The notes beneath the pieces are model-generated. The model was not told the DNA's origin. It saw nothing but the letters and a program-made list of their open reading frames with translations, and did not search any database. The position numbers and the translations under genes were made by a program. Below are positions 20,792 through 34,028 of a DNA stretch of 64,000 nucleotides, piece after piece (within the stretch, counting starts at the first letter, position 1; every line of letters starts with the position of its first letter). The DNA comes from Saposhnikovia divaricata. Taxonomy: Eukaryota > Streptophyta > Magnoliopsida > Apiales > Apiaceae. The stretch is taken from the NCBI GenBank assembly GCA_036435485.1, contig CM071598.1, positions 200,859,148-200,923,147 of the forward strand. Direction: 5' to 3'.

Positions 20792-22179
20792 TGTAACACC
20801 CCCAGATCCGGGGTCCGGGATCTGGTCGTTACGGTTTCCAATTCTGTCCACAACACTTGAACTTTCCTTAACATAAAATAAATTACATCTCTATGACCCA
20901 ACACAACAATGTAAAACACACCCGTTATAGTCCCAGAGATGAAATCAGAGTAACAATCAAATTTTTATTAATCACATTATGAGTTCTTACAATCCAAAAG
21001 AATTTCAATATAAATACATACACTTTGCCATCCATTTACATGAGTCATACTAGACCATATACTTGGTACTGAAAGAATAAATCTATCCTACCAATAGCTT
21101 TCTCTTCGGCTCTGGTAGTCTCATCGTCCTCGCCAGCATCAAGTGCGCCTTGTGCGAGTCATCTGGTCTAGCTGTTGTTGTGATATTATAATAAAGCAAG
21201 GGTGAGCAATAGCCCACCAACAATAATATTTAACTGAACGATAATATATAACAGTTCAAAAGTATCTTTCAAACCATATGCCATGCATTTACGGTAATGA
21301 TGCCAGTATAATATGAACGATGAAGTTACAAGGTAACTCAAAATGTAAATATATGAGGGAATATCTGCTATGTCGAAAATAAGCAAGATATTATAAAGAG
21401 GAACTTGCAAGGAAAATATTGCAATTCCAGTTACGAACACTTTTCCAGCTCTGCCAACAGTAATCATGTTGCAGGAATTAAATAAGTTGGGATGATGAAC
21501 CAATGATGGAGTATTCACCGCGCCCGCTGTTCCAATCTTGATGATCAGTCAAGATCGTACAGCTCAAATTAGATTTACTACCGGTAGAAGGAAGAACTGA
21601 CGGCTTTACTTGTCTACCGCCTTACTAGCTCTCCCAGGCCAACGGTTGGGCCAAAGGGGATGGACCGGCGCTACTCGGCCTCTTACACGACTCCTAGTTC
21701 CAATAGAATTCATGATTCTGAATGTAACGTTCGTCCCCCTTTCCCCAAGTATAATACTTGTTGATAAGACTCTACAAAGTAGTCGTATCTAGTTGGAAAG
21801 GAAAATTCACCAATAACTTCCAAGCTATTGCTTGGTAACGAATATCAACTTGTTCCAACAATCTTACCCCTCGAAAGATGAGAAGGTAAACACAGACTTA
21901 ATGAGTCCATAGCAACCAAGTTGCGAGTGAAAAGGATAAATTATGACCGGGAACTCAACAAGATAAATAACATTGCTCAAGTAGGTTCCCCTATAATATG
22001 GAAGTTTGAGCGAGCATTTAAATCCTTTTAAGATAGATTTAAATGAAAAAGAAAGAGTTGGGAACCTTTCCTTGATAAAATAGTCGTAAAAAGACTCCGA
22101 AATATTTTACATAATATCTGGAGGTGGAAGGTAATCTCCGAATAATATAAATTATTTTAAAAAGAATTTTAAAAGAATT

Positions 22180-22740
22180 AAATAAATATTCCAAGAATAT
22201 TTATTTACTCAATAATAATTATGGAATATTATTAACTCATAATATTGCTCGTAAGTAATCCTCGAATGAATATATGGAATTATTTACTAAATAAATCTCT
22301 CCTTAAATGAATATTCGAAAATAATATTCATTAAATAATTAAACTCCAATAAATATTTAAAATATTATTCAATAAATAAGTCAAGCCTTAAATGAATATT
22401 TGAAAATAATGTTCATATAATATTTAATCTTTTAAATGAATATCCAAATCGCATTCATTCAATAAATAATCTTCTAAATGAATATCCAAATAATATTCAT
22501 TTATTAATCAAAACTTTAAAGGAATAATCGAAATAATATTCCTTAAGTAAATAGAACTTCCAATGAATATTTTAAGATAATATTCATTAAGTACATAAAA
22601 CCTTAAATGAATATTCGAAAGTAATATTCATTTAATAAATAACATTCTAAAGAATATCAAAATAATATTCATTAAATATCAACTCTAAATGAATATTCAA
22701 AAAATTAACATTCATTTATTATCTCTCGACTAAGATAATA
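22180..22740. repeat. Array of short AT-rich palindromes (outer 3' LTR)
   Basis: About ten successive units of the form AAATGAATATT, a short spacer and AATATTCATTT, each able to form a small hairpin, joined by 15-25-bp AT-rich links. The same array is at 33280-33830 and 44380-44930, and in reverse orientation at 36950-37450 and 48030-48545. Confidence 0.85.
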
Positions 22741-22812
22741 CTCGAATAACATTCCTCGAAATATTTCCAAGTAATTGATACTTTATGGAATATAATAACG
22801 TTTAACAATAAC

Positions 22813-23705
22813 TAGGGCTGAGCATTCGGTCGGTTCGGTCCAAAACCGAACCGAACCGAAATAACCGAAAACCGAATAGCTATATTTTTCTGGGACCGAA
22901 CCGGACCGAAATTACATTTGAACCGAACAAGAACCGAACCGAAATATTTCGGTCGGTTCGGTCCGATCCATTAAAACCGAAATTTTTAAATATTTTCCAA
23001 ATGGACCAAAAAAACTCCCAGAGCTCCAAGTGTTGTTATTGCAGCTTGTTTCATGGAACAACCCAAGTCTGCATCTAACACCATTGTACAACTATATATG
23101 CTTGTAAATTAAAATCCAGATCCATGAATTCATGAAGCATTACATTAGAACATAAAAAATATGAAGATGCGGGTGGATTATTGGTTTTCCTCTTTTCCTT
23201 AGCTCTTAGTTCATGACTTGTAAACAAGCAACTCACCTTAATCTTGGCTCCCGACTCTGCTCCACATTTTTCTCAAGACTTCTTGTTTTCTACCCACTGC
23301 TGCCTAGTTTGATTCCATAGAAGAAGACTTACAAGAATTAGTAAAGACTGAATGATGGATTGTAGAAGTCACAGTTCGAAAAACTGGGGACAAAGGAGTG
23401 GAGCCGTGGAGGAGGGGAGCCGGCCGAACAGACAGAACAGTACAGGCAGGACAGGCAATTAAAATTGAACAGGCAATTAAAATATATATTATATATATAT
23501 AATGCAAAAATATGGTTTGTATATTTCGGTTTATACGGTCCATAACCGAAATATTTTGGAAAAAACCGAACCGGACCGAAATATATTTCGATCCAAACCG
23601 AAAAACCGAAATGACCGAAATGTCAAAAAAATTGGAACCGAACCGAACCGAAATATCATATTTCGGTTCGGTTTTTCGGTTTCGGATCGGTTTTGCTCAG
23701 CCCTA
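22813..23705. mobile_element. Small non-autonomous hAT element
   Basis: An 893-bp element with 12-bp perfect inverted ends TAGGGCTGAGCA / TGCTCAGCCCTA and the 8-bp duplication ACAATAAC (22805-22812 and 23706-23713). The undisturbed site, with a single ACAATAAC, is present in the outer 5' LTR at 33908-33915 and in the duplicated flank at 45001-45008, which proves the insertion. The subterminal 190 bp at each end are dense in AACCGAA/TTCGGTT words. The middle has no transposase; open frames at 23304-23726 run through the repeats. Confidence 0.95.
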
Positions 23706-26109
23706 ACAATAACCTTCCTCAAATAAATAATAATCTATCGTTGGAATCCCTCCGGGTTTCCACGACTATCTATAACTCAAAATACCGACTCCCGGTCTAT
23801 ACTTAGAATGAATATCATATGCCCTTCGCTAAGGGTCTTACCAAAACAATCCGGCTTATTACTGATAAATCGTATCTAGTCTATAAGCCAATATCAATTC
23901 AGGGAACAAGTATCACAAAAACCAGAGTCACAATATAATTGGAAACAGGCATGCATGCGATGGCATATGTAAAACAGAAATCATATACATATATTATCAC
24001 AACAACAGCCTAAAAGAAGGGAATTGAAACTTGCCTGGTAGTCGAGTACGGTAAGGGGTAGTGGTAGCGGGTCCCGGGTCAGCTTGGTGATCTATAAATA
24101 GCCAAGGCATTCAGGATTAATCACTTAACATCTTAAAAGTTAAGTTATACTTAAATCGAAACATGTTCTCGAGTTATCTCGTTATACCCCTTTTAGTGGA
24201 TTCCTTTTATCATCGATCCGACCCGACATTCGTTCGTTAATACGACATGTCACTGTACTTACACTTGGGACATACTTAAGTCATACAAGTTCTAAAGTTG
24301 ATCGTTAAGAATCAATATTATACTCCGAGTTTTATCGCCCGTTTTCTAAGTGTTTTACCGAAGTTATAATCAAGCGGGTTTTTAGGGGTTCGTTCGCGTT
24401 TAACTTCGATTCAAACATTTTTATAAAATCGGAAAATGATCCGTTTCACATGAGGTTTTCTCTCACACCTTCCTTTTTACCTCTAGTATTTAATTACCAA
24501 GATTCGCCACTGACTTACGTATTTTATCGGGGTTCAATTGAAGTTACGAACTTTTACTTACGGTTTCGAACCGATTTTAGTAATTTGACCATAACTCCTA
24601 AACCGTAAGTCGGAATGTTTCGATTCTTTCGCCAAAACGATCTATGATTCAAGACCTACAAGAATGGGTCGAGTGTTCAACTTGGTCAGAAACTTTTTGG
24701 TTCGAACATGCTCCATTTTTAAGGGTTAATGAAATTTCGCCATTACGACGGCTATGAATCGAGCATTCTAAAAATCATATCGCATCAACCAAGCCACACC
24801 GGGCATCTAAACAATTTATACACTTAATAAGCATCTCTAAGAGTCCAGAAGCTACTGATCTTGGTATTGAAAATCATCATGCTTCTTGATTCACTAAACC
24901 ACTTAACTAATCATGCTTATAACATCATTATTAAGAACATATTACTCTAAAAATCATCAAGAACAAGCATGATATCAAACTAAGGCCTAGGGTTTCAAGA
25001 GATTTATACCTTCCTTGGAGTGTGAATAACACTTGTTAAGCCTTGAATGATCCTTAAGTAGTCTTAGTGTACTTGAATCAATCAAAAGAAAACAAGAACA
25101 CAAAGTTAATACTTAAAAGTTACTATTCATCATCATCTTCTTGATTTTATATCTCAAGATTGGTATGGAATTTGAAGATGAAATTCATAGGGTATCTTAG
25201 TTATGAAATATAGGACTCACCTTAATTTTCTTGAGATTTAACCATGGATGGAAGTTGGGTTTCTCTCCTTGAAAAAGAGGGCAGGCCGAGAGCACAAGGG
25301 GGAGAAATGAGGTGTTTGTTTTGTGTTTTGTTTGCTATTCTCTTGATCTCATCTCACATTATTGAGATATTATCTCATAAAGTTACTTTATTAAAGGTAT
25401 GATGTCATGCATGAGGTGTTTTGATGAACAAGTGGCTTGATTTTGTGGTTGGATGATGGAAGGATGCTAAGTACTTGGTTTAATCTCTAATTGTTCTAGT
25501 TACTCATGTAGCTACATGGTTACTTGCTCTTATCCTCTTGCACATGCATGCAGCTTGATCCTCTGCTTGTTCTTTTGTCCGGTTATTGCTTAATTCATTG
25601 ATCGTTCGGACGAATAACTAAGTAGTTTCACCTCTAGGGTTTACCGGGAAATTTCTCGATATTCATAATACCTTCCCCAATCCTTAATATAATCCTCGTG
25701 ATGACCATGTAGGATATTTAATCTCGATACGAACTTAATCCGTAATCTAGGATTCGTTCGCTTTATTGATTAATCTTGTTATAACGTTTTAGCGGTTTCT
25801 AGAACGCTTGTTTCACTGCCTCAGTGGTTTCCTACCTTCATTCTTAAATCAAATATAATAACATCCCAAAATATCAAATCCTCAAAGTTAATATCTCAAT
25901 TCTTGGATTTATAATAATATTTAATCCACTGTCCGGTCAAATATTATACCGAAAAAGAATTTGGAATTTCTGAATTCTGATCGTCTCTGCATTCACTTAT
26001 TTCCTCCGCGTATTACTAATATGACTTCGAAACATCCATATCACGTCCCGTACATAGGGTGGCGTGAAAAGTTTTCCAACTTACAAAATCACTATTCATC
26101 CACCAAATT

Positions 26110-26185
26110 ACTATGCACGTACAGGAAACACTATGCACGTACGGGAAACACTATGCACGTAGGGGAAATACTATGCACGTACTCA
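26110..26185. repeat. 20-bp minisatellite in outer 3' LTR
   Basis: Four units of ACTATGCACGTACGGGAAAC with minor variants. The matching site in the outer 5' LTR (52187-52260) also has four; both inner-element LTRs (34290-34408 and 45386-45500, minus orientation) have six. Confidence 0.88.
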
Positions 26186-26445
26186 TTTCCCTTCAAGGAT
26201 CCATTAGCTCCTTCCTGGATGGTAGATTATTCTTATCTAGGTCCTCAACCATCGAATTACTCTATTCTGACAATATACCGATGCATCAGGATAATTGTCC
26301 AAAGCAATATCCATTCATTACAATTATTGTTCTTTGAAACCACCATTCATTAGAGCTGGTGACCTTGTTGTCGGAATCATTGTTCCTCATTTTATCATTA
26401 CTTAATAAAAAGTTTTAATTATATCCAAAATTTGGGGTTCTTACA

Positions 26446-26464
26446 GTCTCCCCTCCTTAAAAGG
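26446..26464 (-). other. Polypurine tract of the outer element
   Basis: On minus CCTTTTAAGGAGGGGAGAC lies directly before the 3' LTR start TGTAAGAACC, the expected position and composition of the plus-strand primer. The corresponding sequence is missing from the inner element. Confidence 0.8.
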
Positions 26465-27700
26465 ATTCCGTCCCGGAATCAGGTAGAAAACAAGAGTCGT
26501 TTATCTGTCGTTTCAGCTTCCGGGTCAACTCTTAGTCGTTCTGCCCTTTCTCAGCACATCTACTGGTGCTACAGTCCATACTTTATCCTTTTCCATCAAC
26601 TTTGTCATTTTTCGTACAACACACTATCCGGGTTATACTCTTACTCAGTCTTATCCTTATTGATACCTGCAGTAACATTGGTATCACTATCACCCTACGA
26701 ATTCGGAGGTAACCTCGCTCGTACTGTGCATTTCCTGATCGCTTTAATCTTCGCAATCTCGATCAGTATAGAGAAGTGGAAGGATTTATTGAGAGATCAC
26801 TATGATCAATTGAACATTTGTTATATTGCACAGTTAGTACAGAAGGGGGCCAGCCTTTAGTACTTGACAAGCAATTAAACAAGTTATGGTATTCCACTTA
26901 GACTTCTATCACATAGACAGATAGTCACGTAGCAGTACCTCCCCTCCTAAAAGGGTTGTTCTTCTCAATTCATAAAGAAGATGAATAGGAGAGAAGAAGA
27001 GAAAAGAGTTCTAAAGGATTATAGAAAGCTTTCATGATTGCAGAATATCATACTCAGAATTTACCTCTGAACTATAGAGGTTTATCAAAAAAGAAATTAA
27101 TCATAATTATATCCAATACTATTTGATCGCAATCTCATGTGTCAACATATCTTGCTGCTTTGTCCATTATTTTATGGACAAATACTCTTGTTCAATCTTA
27201 GCGATACTCACATTCGGGAAATCCTTCAACCTTTTAGGTTAAATCTTAGGTTCCTCGCTTGACACCATTGCTACTGACATTCCATGTCACGCTACTAGCC
27301 TTTTCATAACTATAATATTAACACTATCAGGTTGTCATCCCGAGAATTCATCAGAAAACCCATTTATTAATCCATTCATAACATTCCTTGCTTCACATTC
27401 CCTAGTTGCTTTCCCAGTCTTTTCTTTATCAATCACATCCTTCTTATTATCTGATTCTGTTAGTTACTTTCACCTTCATCTCTTTATTGAGACACCTTTT
27501 GCACTTGGTATCTCCTTATCGGTATTCCGCCACATTTACTCTATAATCATCACGTTATTCCAATTTAAACTTTCCGAAATGAATCTGGCCCGATCCCTTA
27601 AATATAATCTACTTCTGCCAACCTTGTTTCTCATCACTTGTTCTTTTCTACCCGTGGTTTTCCACAGGTTGTTCTTCGTAAGTCAGACCAGGTCGTATAT

Positions 27701-30700
27701 CTACTTGCTCGTACTCTTATCATCTATCGAGTATCTGCATTTTACTGGCGTAGCCTTGCCGCATGAAAACCCGTTATGACCGTGGTATAAGTTTTGGGGG
27801 TAAGGCTGGCTCGAATACCGCCGTCCGAACACTTTTAAACCCTCAGGTGGCCCAATAAGTCTCGGGCTCAACCGCCCTTCCCTCCAAGTCTCATTAATTC
27901 TTTCCATGGGAATATCTTTAACATCATGAATCATCAACCTCATATTCTCTATCTTGTTTGCGCAGAAGTACACTAACATAACCTTGTTTGTCATTCATCA
28001 ACATGCCATTTAGCTTATCAATAGCAGCACTTTCTTTATCTTTACATTGTCATCTACTTTCTTAGAAGAATCACCATCGCTTGTTGTTTACGTAGTGCGT
28101 TAATAGCTAACCATATGGGTTTCAATCCTTTAGGGAGACAAAGTAATCACTATTCCTTATCCATAAGGAACACTTCCTGAACTTGATGTAGATATTACAT
28201 GAAGTAGATATAATTGCAGAAGAGTTTCAAGCATCGCAGCTATGTCAGGTTGATGAAACTATCACTCATGCAGCTTCCATAAAAGACTGGAAACTTAACG
28301 GTTTACTTCGTTAATTTTGTATCATGGTCCTGGTCTGCCTCAAAATGGGACCTTCTAAGGTACGTAATATGCTTAAGACTCCATCAGGAATCGAATCTTT
28401 ACTTAAACTATTATTACCTTCGATTCTTGCACAATCATCAAAAGGAATGTAACTTCCTCCACTCCAATATGACCTTCAAGGTCTTTCCAAATATCATTTT
28501 GTTTCTTCGGTATAAACATTTGTAATTATTCCTTTATACGTAGACTGTCGGCCACCTCATTGGCCTTTCCTGATAATAATAATTTCTGGTATTCCTTGTT
28601 CTCTGGATATATTCCAATTCAAACATTTCTACCTCATTCCCATCATTGTTGGGTGAAAGTATTCTCCCTTAAGCTCTGCTGATGGAAAAAAAATATATTT
28701 ATCAGTCTTTCTCCATAAGTCATTGCTTCCACCTACCCGTGGGAACTTTATCACGTTTATTCCCAATCCTACTTAGGATACTTCTTTTCTTAGTTCTTTC
28801 CTTATCTTAGGATAATCTCAACCTTTATAGGTTCAATCCATACTTCCTCAGGGTTTCATACATGCCTCATCTGGCATTATTGTTACAATGTCATACATTC
28901 CTTACCAAACTTCCATTTTGAAGTTCGGAATATTACCTTTTTCCTTGTAAGGTTTCATAGGCCATCCTTATCATTCCTCCGGTATTTTCTGGGTACCGGG
29001 TATATCAAAATGTCATTGATCAATACTCTAATAATTCTATCTATGTTCTTTCCAGAACTCTTTTTAATAATCCTTACCGGTCATTGTTGCCTTAGCAAGT
29101 CCAGCTCATATCATCTGAAGTCATAATGTCGTTATTAGGGTTAATGCCACCCCTTGTGCATTCCCCAGGGTTTGTCTTAATTTATGGATATCCTATCCTT
29201 AATTCAACTGCCAAGGAATTCTTGCATCCTATAATTGGCAATCAGATCATGTATCCTTAATAAGGGTCTCTTTTCAACTGTTCTTATTTGATAGTCGATT
29301 GGTAACTTAATGCCACCCTCTTCTTTCAGATAGTTGTCAGCCTATTTGGCCTTCCAAAAGGCAACGTATGCCTATCTGCTCTCTTACAGAACGTGGTAAT
29401 GGTAGCAAGGATGTTTTGGAAGATATTGGTCGAGTTCAACGTGAATCTCTTAGTGCTTATCGTTCTTCTCAAAGGTACTTACCTTAGGCAAAATTTCTAC
29501 AGCATACTGATCAATCTCTGACCATTTCTATACTCTCTTCATAAACCTTCATTGTTTACTTCCCTTAGTCGTAATATGATCATGGTATTCATGATACCCT
29601 AACATCATACATCTCAAGTAATTATACTTCCATTTTTACACGTAACTTGGGAAATCATATACACATGAATCACTTTAGTACGGGTGACCCCATTCCAAAA
29701 AAGGTCTAGTAAATTCCCCATCAAATCATGGGTTGCAAAGGGTTTAGTAGAAGATTCCTACGATCTTATTAATGTTTCTTTTATGTCAGAAGCCCTTGCA
29801 GTCGGTGCTTACTTAGAAGCAACCCTGCTTTGTCCTTTCATTGCTGGTCTAGTCACTTGATAATCCTTGGTGACTTGGCCTTAACTGGCCACACTAAAAT
29901 AAAATATTCGATTTTTGGGGTTGGCTAATTAGCATTACTTTTCTAGCAATTGCCGGCATAGTGTCTTCTTCTTTGATACCTTTCTACATTTCCAAAACTT
30001 TACTTCATATAAGTCTTAATCGGCTACTCAGCGCCGTCTCCGGTCGCCTTTCCTCTATTTTTATCTTTTCAACTATTCTTATCAATCCCGCGTGCCACGC
30101 AAGCTTACCATTCCCGGCATAACAGCCTTTCACTTAAGTCAATCCCGGAGTTTCTCCGTTCGGCTAATTTCTTACTTACATTTCCTGTTTTCGTCCAATC
30201 TCACTTCATCATTTTATCACTACCGTCGATTGTAATGCTCAGGGTCCGTTTACTAACCCATTTTACAGCATCCTTACCCAAATCACAGGGTTTGCTCCAG
30301 TTTCTACTCTCTTCCATGACATTCTTTGATAATCAGAAAGACAAGGTTTGCCAAAATTCACCGAATTCCTTTCCAGACTCAGGGGAATTTTGATCAATCT
30401 ACCCACCTACTGGTAACATTAAGGAGACCAGTTTCGAAACCTGAAGAATAGTTCTATGAACCTCCAAGCAGGTGGAATCATAAGCAGTCATAGTTAACGA
30501 AATAATCATCATCAGATCGGAAGTTTACCCACTGGAGAGGAATCAATTATATCCATCCCTTAGAAGGAAATCAATAGTTTCAAACTGACACCTGTCATAA
30601 CGTCCTGATACCTATGCGTCCTGATATTCAATACTACCAAATGTCGGTCTACCTAACCCTTTATGCGAAGCGTCGTTGGAAGCAAAAAGTCTCCTTTTTC

Positions 30701-30720
30701 CATTAAGCAATGCCAGCTCT
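27701..30720 (-). pseudogene. gypsy pol remnants in outer element
   Basis: On minus, in 5'-3' order: an RNase H start (DASHKGLG, near 30677-30652), the C-terminal RNase H motif GKANEVADSL (about 28572-28544), and an integrase C-terminus-like GRLSPRLIGPPE (near 27895-27840). In intact gypsy elements the first two lie about 350 bp apart; here the gap is about 2.1 kb, filled with sequence in which I recognise no pol motif. The frames are broken by stops between motifs. Confidence 0.6.
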
Positions 30721-31878
30721 TGGTCATTACCAATTTCACCTTTTAGCTCCAGGAAGATTTTCTCACATTTTTCTCTTTAACTGCTGATCGTATTACTTGA
30801 TCTATTATAATTCCGCATCGGAATAAACTTAAGGTAACTACTATAACCCATTCAACGAAAAGAATTTAATATTCCTCTGAATCACATGCATCTAACATTT
30901 CTGGTTCATCATTTAACTGTGTTGCAATAACTCTATTCTCAGTCTCTGCCAGTAGTCTCATTACGAGTTCATTTTGACTCACTGGTCTTATCTTTCGGTA
31001 GCTTCTGAGATCATTGTCTCGCTTACCACTTCCTTATATAACTTTTTCCAATCCTGCTGTCACTTCCCGATGTCTTTACTTTCTAACTGATTCATTCATA
31101 AAATGAACATTTCCTTGAATAAAACCACCTCATTAACCTCAATTTGGTTCCAAAAATTATAACCTATGACATCTGCCTTCTCATGGCGAATTATTACTGA
31201 CCATATTCATACTAATTCATTTGTCAAATGATATGGCACTTACTGCCTCCTCTCAACTATTTCTAGGGACTCTGCTCCTCGTCCTATATTGATGTCTTTG
31301 ATAATCATACATCCCTCTAGCTCTTTCTTTGTTAATATGAAAGTCTCTAAGGATTCTTATCTATTCCCGTATAAGATCTCAAGTAATTCTTCCAATCCGT
31401 CTGACTTGCTGGTACTACAACCAGTAGTCCGGCTACGAATCCAACATGAATCTTCAGTTCTCTTGCTAATAGCTCAGTTCTTTATGCTCACTTTTCTGAG
31501 CACCATACCTTAATCATCACAGTCTTTTTGGCTGCGGCCCTCATTCCTCGAGGGTTAGCTCCTTATCCTAACAGGATTTTCCTTATCTGCTGGAACCTCT
31601 TCCGAGTCTTCAATAGGGTACTCTATCAAATTCACAATCCGATCGTCAACATATAATAAAACATCATCATGCTGCTGCTCGTACGCCTCAAGGTCTGTCG
31701 CCTTACTAGTCGATACGAGAACGAGCTAAGTTACTATCATGATACTTAAGAGTTCACATAAGGGTTTTATACGTCAGTACTACTTGAAGTAGTCCGACTA
31801 TGAACTTGGCAAGAGTTCTTATTATCTTAGTAAGTTTATTGTTTTAACGTCGCATCATCTCTGGGGTTTATAACGTAC

Positions 31879-31890
31879 GCTCTGATACCA
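31879..31890 (-). other. Primer binding site of the outer element
   Basis: The minus strand reads TGGTATCAGAGC, the standard plant initiator tRNA-Met site, four bases (GAAG) after the 5' LTR end at 31895. Confidence 0.9.
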
Positions 31891-31894
31891 CTTC

Positions 31895-34028
31895 TGTAAC
31901 ACCCCCAGATCCGGGGTCCGGGATCCGGTCGTTACGGTTTCCAATTCTGTCCACAACACTTGAACTTTCCTTAACATAAAATAAATTAAATCTCTATGAC
32001 CCAACACAACAATGTAAAACACACCCGTTATAGTCCCAGAGATGAAATCAGAGTAACAATCAAATTTTTATTAATCACATTATGAGTTCTTACAATCCAA
32101 AAGAATTTCAATATAAATACATACACTTTGCCATCCATTTACATGAGTCATACTAGACCATATACTTGGTACTGAAAGAATAAATCTATCCTACCAATAG
32201 CTTTCTCTTCGGCTCTGGTAGTCTCATCGTCCTCGCCAGCATCAAGTGCGCCTTGTGCGAGTCATCTGGTCTAGCTGTTGTTGTGATATTATAATAAATC
32301 AAGGGTGAGCAATAGCCCACCAACAATAATATTTAACTGAACGATAATATATAACAGTTCAAAAGTATCTTTCAAACCATATGCCATGCATTTACGGAAA
32401 TGATGCCAGTATAATATGAACGATGAAGTTACAAGGTAACTCAAAATGTAAATATATGAGGGAATATCTGCTATGTCGAAAATAAGCAAGATATTATAAA
32501 GAGGAACTTGCAAGGAAAATATTGCAATTCCAGTTACGAACACTTTTCCAGCTCTGCCAACAGTAATCATGTTGCAGGAATTAAATAAGTTGGGATGATG
32601 AACCAATGATGGAGTATTCACCGCGCCCGCTGTTCCAATCTTGATGATCAGTCAAGATCGTACAGCTCAAATTAGATTTACTACCGGTAGAAGGAAGAAC
32701 TGACGGCTTTACTTGTCTACCGCCTTACTAGCTCTCCCAGGCCAACGGTTGGGCCAAAGGGGATGGACCGGCGCTACTCGGCCTCTTACACGACTCCTAG
32801 TTCCAATAGAATTCATGATTCTGAATGTAACGTTCGTCCCCCTTTCCCCAAGTATAATACTTGTTGATAAGACTTTACAAAGTAGTCGTATCTAGTTGGA
32901 AAGGAAAATTCACCAATAACTTCCAAGCTATTGCTTGGTAACGAACATCAACTTGTTCCAACAATCTTACCCCTCGAAAGATGAGAAGGTAAACACAGAC
33001 TTAATGAGTCCATAGCAACCAAGTTGCGAGTGAAAAGGATAAATTATGACCGGGAACTCAACAAGATAAATAACATTGCTCAAGTAGGTTCCCCTATAAT
33101 ATGGAAGTTTGAGCGAGCATTTAAATCCTTTTAAGATAGATTTAAATGAAAAAGAAAGAGTTGGGAACCTTTCCTTGATAAAATAGTCGTAAAAAGACTC
33201 CGAAATATTTTACATAATATTTGGAGGTGGAAGGTAATCTCCGAATAATATAAATTATTTTAAAAAGAATTTTAAAAGAATTAAATAAATATTCCAAGAA
33301 TATTTATTTACTCAATAATAATTATGGAATATTATTAACTCATAATATTGCTCGTAAGTAATCCTCGAATGAATATATGGAATTATTTACTAAATAAATC
33401 CCTCCTTAAATGAATATTCGAAAATAATATTCATTAAATAATTAAACTCCAATAAATATTTAAAATATTATTCAATAAATAAGTCAACCCTTAAATGAAT
33501 ATTTGAAAATAATGTTCATATAATATTTAATCTTTTAAATGAATATCCAAATCGCATTCATTCAATAAATAATCTTCTAAATGAATATCCAAATAATATT
33601 CATTTATTAATCAAAACTTTAAAGGAATAATCGAAATAATATTCCTTAAGTAAATAGAACTTCCAATGAATATTTTAAGATAATATTCATTAAGTACATA
33701 AAACCTTAAATGAATATTCGAAAGTAATATTCATTTAATAAATAACATTCTAAAGAATATCAAAATAATATTCATTAAATATCAACTCTAAATGAATATT
33801 CAAAAAATTAACATTCATTTATTATCTCTCGACTAAGATAATACTCGAATAACATTCCTCGAAATATTTCCAAGTAATTGATACTTTATGGAATATAATA
33901 ACGTTTAACAATAACCTTCCTCAAATAAATAATAATCTATCGTTGGAATCCCTCCGGGTTTCCACGACTATCTATAACTCAAAATACCGACTCCCGGTCT
34001 ATATTTAGAATGAATATCATATGCCCTT
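31895..34028 (-). repeat. Outer element 5' LTR, 3' portion
   Basis: 2,134 bp, nearly identical to the start of the left LTR (20792 onward, hAT removed). It is cut at 34028 by the inner element and continues at 49905. The last five bases, CCCTT (34024-34028), are the target-site duplication of the inner element. Confidence 0.93.

Larger units (their letters stand above)
20792..26445 (-). repeat. Outer element 3' LTR (with hAT insertion)
   Basis: On minus it begins TGTAAGAACCCC (26445) and ends GGGGGTGTTACA (20792). It is 5,654 bp long, or 4,753 bp without the 893-bp hAT and its duplicated 8 bp. It includes the palindrome array (22180-22740) and the 20-bp minisatellite (about 26110-26185). Open frames inside it (e.g. 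21186-21518, 25961-26353) recur in the other LTR copies and code for nothing recognisable. Confidence 0.92.
26446..31894 (-). other. Internal region of the outer element
   Basis: 5,449 bp with no long open frame. It aligns in reverse complement with the inner element interior (38816-44370), with many substitutions and indels, so both descend from a common decayed or non-coding template. Scattered short matches to gypsy pol are listed separately. Open frames such as 26432-26860 and 27579-27779 are chance or antisense. Confidence 0.8.

Noticed and set aside
21186..21518. 110-codon membrane-like open frame, repeated at 32289-32621
   Set aside because: Inside LTRs of the LARD family; the other subfamily has no matching frame and there is no known domain. 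LTR coding of this kind is not supported.
22180..22740. Regular AATATTCATT units considered as a CRISPR-like array
   Set aside because: Units are palindromic, irregularly spaced, without unique spacers, and lie in a plant LTR.
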